Below are positions 5,143-8,786 of a stretch of 8,786 bases of DNA, one piece after another. Made by a program: the position numbers and the translations under genes. Every line of letters begins with the position of its first letter. The stretch's first letter is position 1. Location: contig CAISLL010000227.1 in the NCBI GenBank assembly GCA_903886165.1, positions 1 through 8,786 on the forward strand. The letters are read 5' to 3'. Source of the stretch: an uncultured beta proteobacterium. GTDB lineage: Bacteria; Pseudomonadota; Gammaproteobacteria; Burkholderiales; Burkholderiaceae_C. The notes below the pieces were generated by a model. That model saw only the letters and a list, made by a program, of their open reading frames with translations, searched no databases and had not been told where the DNA came from.

Positions 5143-7065
5143 TCACGCGGCATGTGGCGCGGCATCAGTTTTGACCGCCGGAGAACCGCCGCCGGTGCCG
5201 CTGTCGGAGCCAGCCGGTGGAATGCGCGGTGACCAGTCTTTGGGTGGGCGCGGTGGTTTGCCTGCCATGATGTCATCCAACTGGTCGCTGTCAATGGTTT
5301 CCCACTCCAGCAAGGCTTTCGCCATCGCGTGCATCTTGTCACTGTGCTCTTCGATCAGGCGGCGCGCCAGTGCGTACTGCTCGTCAATGATGCGGCGAAC
5401 TTCGGCGTCGACCTTCTGCATCGTCTCTTCGCTCATGTTGGTGGTTTTGGTGACCGAGCGACCCAAAAACACTTCACCCTCATTCTCTGCATACACCATT
5501 GGCCCCAAGGCAGCTGTCATGCCGTAACGCATCACCATGTCACGGGCGATTTGGGTCGCACGCTCAAAGTCATTGCTGGCGCCTGTGGTCATCTGGTTCA
5601 TGAACACCTCTTCGGCAATGCGGCCACCAAACAGCATGCTGATCTGGTTGAGCATGAACTCCTTGTCATAGCTGTAGCGGTCTTGCGCAGGCAGGCTCAT
5701 GGTGACGCCCAGCGCACGGCCGCGCGGGATAATGGTGACCTTGTGAACCGGGTCACACTTGGGCAGCAGCTTGCCAATCAAGGCGTGACCAGACTCGTGA
5801 TATGCAGTGTTGCGGCGCTCACCCTCAGGCATGACCATGCTCTTGCGTTCAGGTCCCATGAGGATCTTGTCCTTGGCCTTCTCAAAGTCCTGCATCTCGA
5901 CAGTGCGCGCATTACGGCGCGCCGCCATCAACGCCGCTTCATTGCACAGATTGGCCAGATCGGCGCCGCTCATGCCGGGTGTGCCACGTGCGATCACCGC
6001 GGCGTTCACATCAGGGCTCAAGGGGACCTTGCGCATATGCACATTCAAAATCTGCTCACGGCCACGGATGTCGGGCAGCGTCACATACACCTGGCGGTCA
6101 AAACGGCCAGGACGCAACAAAGCCGCATCCAGGATGTCTGGGCGGTTGGTGGCAGCCACCACAATCACACCCACATTGGTCTCAAAACCATCCATCTCGA
6201 CCAGCATCTGGTTCAGGGTCTGCTCGCGCTCGTCATTGCCACCGCCCAAGCCAGCACCCCGCTGACGCCCCACCGCGTCAATTTCATCAATGAAGATGAT
6301 GCAGGGTGCGTTCTTCTTGGCGTTGTCAAACATGTCGCGCACCCGCGAGGCGCCCACGCCGACAAACATCTCCACAAAGTCAGAGCCGGAAATACTGAAA
6401 AAAGGCACCTTGGCTTCACCGGCGATCGATTTGGCCAGCAGGGTCTTGCCGGTGCCTGGAGGACCCACAAGCAACAAACCACGTGGAATACGGCCACCAA
6501 GTTTCTGGAACTTGGCCGGATCTTTCAAAAAGTCCACGACCTCCTTGACTTCTTCCTTGGCCTCGTCACAGCCCGCCACGTCCGCAAATGTGACCGTATT
6601 GGTGTTCTCATCCAGCAGACGTGCCTTGCTCTTGCCAAAACTGAACGCACCACCCTTGCCGCCACCCTGCATCTGACGCATGAAATACACCCAGACACCG
6701 ATCAACAACAACATGGGACCCCAACTCACCAGCAAAGTCATCAACAAGGAGCCTTCTTCACGGGGGCGCACGTCAAACTTGACGTCATTGGCAATCAGGT
6801 CACCGACCAAGCCGCGGTCAAGGTAAGTCGCCGTGGTGCGCACTTTGCGGTCGTCTGTGGTCACTGCCACGATTTCCGTGCCGCTTTGGCCTTCCTGAAT
6901 GATGGCGCTCTTGATCCGGTTGCCGCGAACTTCCTCAAGGAAATCAGAGTAACCGAGGTAACCGGCACCTGCAGCCGGGCGGGTGTCGAATTGCTTGAAG
7001 ACGGTGAACAGCACCATCGCAATCACCAACCAGACCGCAATTTTTGAAAACCATGGATTGTTCAA
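5143..7065 (-). CDS. ftsH: ATP-dependent zinc metalloprotease FtsH
   Basis: A hexameric inner-membrane AAA+ protease that degrades misassembled membrane proteins and short-lived regulators such as sigma-32 and LpxC (known for E. coli). The 640 residues match the family (E. coli 644). Order: first transmembrane helix (about 6-22), periplasmic domain (25-105), second helix (about 107-128), Walker A GPPGTGKT (201-208), pore loop FVGVG (234-238), Walker B IIFIDE (256-261), second region of homology ending LRPGRFDR (317-324), and zinc site HESGH (423-427) with the third ligand Asp499 in SNDFERAT. The catalytic Glu is 424. The C-terminal tail (603-640) is rich in Pro and Gly and probably disordered. 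The start codon is TTG, preceded by GGAG with a six-base spacer; no in-frame ATG gives the first helix. It follows rlmE by 112 bases, has a candidate promoter in that gap, and ends in a strong terminator. Confidence 0.98.
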   Translation of the reverse strand: MNNPWFSKIAVWLVIAMVLFTVFKQFDTRPAAGAGYLGYSDFLEEVRGNRIKSAIIQEGQSGTEIVAVTTDDRKVRTTATYLDRGLVGDLIANDVKFDVRPREEGSLLMTLLVSWGPMLLLIGVWVYFMRQMQGGGKGGAFSFGKSKARLLDENTNTVTFADVAGCDEAKEEVKEVVDFLKDPAKFQKLGGRIPRGLLLVGPPGTGKTLLAKSIAGEAKVPFFSISGSDFVEMFVGVGASRVRDMFDNAKKNAPCIIFIDEIDAVGRQRGAGLGGGNDEREQTLNQMLVEMDGFETNVGVIVVAATNRPDILDAALLRPGRFDRQVYVTLPDIRGREQILNVHMRKVPLSPDVNAAVIARGTPGMSGADLANLCNEAALMAARRNARTVEMQDFEKAKDKILMGPERKSMVMPEGERRNTAYHESGHALIGKLLPKCDPVHKVTIIPRGRALGVTMSLPAQDRYSYDKEFMLNQISMLFGGRIAEEVFMNQMTTGASNDFERATQIARDMVMRYGMTAALGPMVYAENEGEVFLGRSVTKTTNMSEETMQKVDAEVRRIIDEQYALARRLIEEHSDKMHAMAKALLEWETIDSDQLDDIMAGKPPRPPKDWSPRIPPAGSDSGTGGGSPAVKTDAAPHAA

Positions 7066-7071
7066 GCGAAA

Positions 7072-7075
7072 CTCC
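7072..7075 (-). promoter_or_regulatory. Ribosome binding site supporting the TTG start of ftsH
   Basis: GGAG on the minus strand stands six bases before the TTG at 7065-7063. The encoded opening MNNPWFSKIAVWLVIA is the conserved start of betaproteobacterial FtsH, so the unusual start codon is supported by both signal and protein. Confidence 0.75.
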
Positions 7076-7098
7076 AGTAAATATCCAAACGAAACACG

Positions 7099-7126
7099 TT
7101 ATTAGGGCAGATTTTAGGCTTTTCAA
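7099..7126 (-). promoter_or_regulatory. Candidate ftsH promoter with sigma-70 and heat-shock-like elements
   Basis: On the minus strand TTGAAA (7126-7121) and TAATAA (7104-7099) are separated by 16 bases, a good sigma-70 pair. The same -35 followed 13 bases later by CCCTAATA also resembles the sigma-32 form (CTTGAAA ... CCCCATnT), although its -10 is only partly matched. The predicted start near 7092 leaves a leader of about 27 bases. ftsH is a heat-shock gene in E. coli, which makes the idea reasonable. This was read by eye only. Confidence 0.5.
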
Positions 7127-7177
7127 ACCACCCTGCCATCGGTATTGACACCTTCAGCCACAGCAGCTGCAAGGAAA

Positions 7178-7855
7178 TCAGGGATTTTTCAAGGCCAAAC
7201 CAATCAAAAACGTTTCAGACGAGCGGTCGCGCGAGGCTTTTGGCTTCAGCCGCTTGACCGTGACAAAGGTTTCGGTGAAGCGCTTGTACAAGGCGTCGTA
7301 GCTGCCCCCGTGGAAAACTTTGGCCACGAGCGCGCCATCTGGCTTGAGTTGCTCTTGCGCAAATTCCAGCGCCAACTCCACCAGATGCTCAATGCGCGCG
7401 GCATCGGCCGAACTGATGCCAGACAAATTGGGCGCCATGTCCGAGATTACCAAATCAGCCAACTGCCCCTGCATGTGATCCTTCAATTCGGTCAGCACGG
7501 CATCCTCACGGATGTCGCCCTGAATGAAAATCACGCCCTCGATCGGCTCCATTGCCAGCAAGTCAAGTGCGATGATGCGGCCATTGAGTTCGCCAACCGC
7601 TGCGCCACCGCCACCTGCTGCCGCTTTGGGCGACAGCTTTCGACGCACATACTGGCTCCAGGCGCCCGGCGTGGAACCCAAGTCCACCACCAACTGCCCG
7701 GGCTTGATCAAATGCAGGGTTTCGTCGATTTCCTGCAACTTGTAGGCGGCACGGGCACGGTAGCCATCTTTTTTGGCGAGTTTGACATAGGTGTCATTGA
7801 CGTGGTCGTTGAGCCAAGCACGGTTGACTTTGCTGCTTTTAACTGCTGATTTCAT
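7178..7855 (-). CDS. rlmE: 23S rRNA (uridine 2552) 2'-O-methyltransferase RlmE/FtsJ
   Basis: Methylates the 2'-OH of U2552 in the 23S A-loop using S-adenosylmethionine, a late step of 50S assembly. The protein has 225 residues (E. coli 209). The SAM motif is VVDLGSTPGAWSQYV (56-70). The K-D-K-E catalytic tetrad can be placed at Lys39 (RARAAYKL), Asp139 (ISDMAPNLSG), Lys179 (LVAKVFHGG) and Glu214 (SSETFLI). The extra length is a Gly/Ala-rich stretch at about 76-88 between the SAM motif and the next strand. The N-terminus (SSKVNRAWLNDHVNDTYVKL) and the basic C-terminal KPKASRDRSSE are typical. The ATG at 7855 has only a weak AAGA before it. It is divergent from yhbY and 112 bases upstream of ftsH with no terminator between, so it is probably co-transcribed with ftsH, as in E. 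coli. Confidence 0.96.
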   Translation of the reverse strand: MKSAVKSSKVNRAWLNDHVNDTYVKLAKKDGYRARAAYKLQEIDETLHLIKPGQLVVDLGSTPGAWSQYVRRKLSPKAAAGGGGAAVGELNGRIIALDLLAMEPIEGVIFIQGDIREDAVLTELKDHMQGQLADLVISDMAPNLSGISSADAARIEHLVELALEFAQEQLKPDGALVAKVFHGGSYDALYKRFTETFVTVKRLKPKASRDRSSETFLIGLALKNP

Positions 7856-7938
7856 GTTCTTGAATGTGTTGGGGACATGACAACTTCAATTGCTGCTGTC
7901 AGAAAAATGAGCCCGCCCCAAGAAGTGGCAGTCTCGCC

Positions 7939-7944
7939 GATAAT
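7939..7944 (+). promoter_or_regulatory. Candidate -10 box of yhbY
   Basis: GATAAT (five of six matches to TATAAT) ends six bases before the ATG at 7951, with no Shine-Dalgarno sequence in between and no good -35 at the usual distance. Transcription would begin at or beside the start codon. The 95-base gap between rlmE and yhbY must hold both divergent promoters; I cannot define the rlmE one. Confidence 0.4.
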
Positions 7945-7950
7945 AGATCC

Positions 7951-8424
7951 ATGCCTCAAATACTAATGACCCCTGCCCAGCGCAAAGCCCACCGGGCCGA
8001 CGCCCACCACCTCGACCCCGTGGTCATGATTGGCGGCGATGGCCTGACCAACGCCGTCAAAAAAGAAACCGAGGCTGCCCTGAATGCCCACGGCCTGATC
8101 AAGGTGCGCGTGTTCTCTGATGACCGCGCCGCCCGCGAAGCCATGCTTCAAACCCTGGCCGATGAACTGAACGCCGCGCCGATTCAACACATTGGCAAAT
8201 TGCTGGTGCTTTGGCGACCCCTTCCCGAACGGGAAAAGACCGCTGGCGAAGACCGCTTGCCCGGTCCACGCGATGTCAAGGTGCTCAAGTTCAGCAAACG
8301 CGGCGGCCAGCGCCCCGAAGTCAAGACCCTTCGCGTCTTGGGTAACCAACGCCTCACCACCGGTGGCCAGATCAAACGTGCCAAGAAAAAACCTGTCAGT
8401 ATCAAAAAACGTAACCAGGACTGA
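7951..8424 (+). CDS. yhbY: CRS1-YhbY domain RNA-binding protein (ribosome assembly factor)
   Basis: E. coli YhbY associates with pre-50S particles, and the domain binds RNA; the same role is inferred here. The domain fills residues 1-90: TPAQRKAHRADAHHLDPVVM (7-26), the GxxG-like loop GGDGLT (28-33), VKKETEAALNAHGLIKVRV (36-54), and IGKLLVLWRP (81-90). After it comes a basic tail of about 67 residues (KVLKFSKRGG, KRAKKKPVSIKKRNQ) absent from E. coli YhbY (97 residues), probably an extra RNA-binding extension; I believe such tails are common in Burkholderiales. The frame extends upstream to 7864, but the ATG at 7951 begins the conserved region and sits just after a -10-like box. The divergent arrangement with rlmE is that of E. 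coli and links two 50S assembly factors. Confidence 0.93.
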   Translation: MPQILMTPAQRKAHRADAHHLDPVVMIGGDGLTNAVKKETEAALNAHGLIKVRVFSDDRAAREAMLQTLADELNAAPIQHIGKLLVLWRPLPEREKTAGEDRLPGPRDVKVLKFSKRGGQRPEVKTLRVLGNQRLTTGGQIKRAKKKPVSIKKRNQD

Positions 8425-8436
8425 CCGACTGCAAAT

Positions 8437-8450
8437 GCAAATGCATTTGC
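8437..8450. repeat. 14-base perfect palindrome between yhbY and the DUF4149 gene
   Basis: GCAAATGCATTTGC is its own reverse complement. The half-site GCAAAT is also repeated directly just before it (8431-8436), so a stem with an eight-base loop is an alternative. It lies 12 bases after the yhbY stop, between convergent genes. It lacks a T-run right after it, so it is a weak terminator candidate; a protein-binding site is also possible. Confidence 0.4.
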
Positions 8451-8477
8451 CGTAACGCCCTCATTTTGCCCGCCGGG

Positions 8478-8786
8478 TCATGCGTCAGCCTTGCCGGCAG
8501 TCAACTTCCAAAACGTCACGCTGGCACACAGCCACTGCAATCCATACATCACGGTGCCGACACTGTGCCACAGGCGCAGTTCCTGCCGGGCGACGATGCG
8601 CGGTGCCACGGCAAACTCCGACAGCAGCGCCAGCAACATGCCAAATGCGATAAATAATATAGCGCTTTGTGCTTTATCTATAAGGGCTAAAGGCTGATTT
8701 GATCTAAAAATCATCAACAGCAGCAGGCCGCAACCCACAGCAACCCAAGTCAATGCAGCAAACAACCTGGCCGCCATGGCCCCCGC
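8478..8786 (-). CDS. DUF4149-type membrane protein (C-terminal part)
   Basis: The gene enters from beyond the right edge: codons for Ala-Gly-Ala precede the first in-window ATG at 8777 in frame, and homologues have another transmembrane helix before this point, so the ATG is not the start. About 102 residues are visible, counted here from the edge. They give a helix at about 8-25 (FAALTWVAVGCGLLLLMI), an atypical link of about 20 residues, a helix at about 42-57 (AILFIAFGMLLALLSEF), the conserved-looking FAVAPRIVARQE (57-68), and a final helix (HSVGTVMYGLQWLCASVTFW). The function of the family is unknown. The link and the start of the next helix are encoded by an AT-rich repeat-like patch. 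In related genomes such a gene often follows greA; that cannot be checked here. It converges with yhbY. Confidence 0.78.
   Translation of the reverse strand, partial: AGAMAARLFAALTWVAVGCGLLLLMIFRSNQPLALIDKAQSAILFIAFGMLLALLSEFAVAPRIVARQELRLWHSVGTVMYGLQWLCASVTFWKLTAGKADA
8647..8710. repeat. AT-rich repeat-like element inside the DUF4149 gene
   Basis: Plus-strand text from GCGATAAATAATATAGCGC (8647-8665) through AAGGGCTAAAGG (8682-8693) to about 8710 is much richer in A+T than its surroundings. It contains the inverted pair TATAG (8658-8662) and CTATA (8678-8682), and the hexamer AGCGCT. It resembles, from memory, a short dispersed repeat of Comamonadaceae genomes (an ATAG...CTAT core followed by AAGGGCTnnAGG). 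It is read through in frame in the DUF4149 gene with codons rare elsewhere in the window (ATA, TTA, AGA). Only one clear copy lies in this window. Confidence 0.5.

Noticed and set aside
5329..7047. A 572-codon open frame on the plus strand, antisense to ftsH
   Set aside because: It mirrors ftsH exactly, is very rich in His, Gln and Thr with no recognisable domain or membrane pattern, and has no supporting start signals. It is a codon-bias shadow of a GC-rich gene.
7145..7849. A 234-codon open frame on the plus strand, antisense to rlmE
   Set aside because: RlmE on the other strand has every expected motif; this frame shows none and spans the same bases.
8775..8777. ATG at 8777 as the true start of the DUF4149 gene
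   Set aside because: The frame is open to the window edge, and family members have an additional N-terminal helix, so the start is outside the window.
1..8786. tRNA, rRNA, CRISPR array, insertion sequence, toxin-antitoxin or defence genes
   Set aside because: No such signature was seen on either strand; nearly all of the DNA is accounted for by housekeeping genes.

Overview
The window is a compact, roughly 57-60% GC housekeeping region of a betaproteobacterium, most likely in the Burkholderiales and probably Comamonadaceae (Rhodoferax/Polaromonas-like). The assignment rests on three things: the style of PstS, FtsH and Ppx; the gene order rlmE-ftsH-folP-glmM next to phosphate-regulon genes; and a short AT-rich repeat near the right end that resembles repeats I recall from that family. 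No database search was possible. I see no rRNA, tRNA, CRISPR array, insertion sequence, phage or defence genes, and no gene-free stretch longer than about 210 bases.

Left part (1-2233). The 5' end of pstS, the periplasmic phosphate-binding protein, runs leftward off the window. It lies head to head with ppx (exopolyphosphatase, rightward). The roughly 210-base gap between them carries three Pho-box heptamers at exact 11-base steps facing pstS, so phosphate uptake is very probably PhoB-controlled. ppx ends 10 bases from a convergent small two-helix membrane protein gene of unknown function.

Central part (2319-7855, all leftward). In order of transcription: rlmE (23S rRNA 2'-O-methyltransferase), ftsH (membrane AAA+ zinc protease), a strong intrinsic terminator, folP (dihydropteroate synthase), glmM (phosphoglucosamine mutase) and a GNAT acetyltransferase gene 13 bases after glmM. 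This is the classical proteobacterial rlmE-ftsH-folP-glmM cluster. The terminator splits it into a ribosome/protein-quality unit and a folate/cell-wall unit. ftsH starts with TTG and has a plausible promoter of its own with heat-shock-like elements.

Right part (7951-8786). yhbY (CRS1-YhbY ribosome-assembly factor) runs rightward, divergent from rlmE as in E. coli. A DUF4149-type membrane protein gene enters from beyond the right edge. It contains an AT-rich, repeat-like patch that is read through in frame.

No new defence or biosynthetic system was found. The points most worth a second look are the in-frame repeat in the DUF4149 gene, the triple Pho box, the apparently leaderless starts of ppx and yhbY, and the ftsH promoter and start codon.
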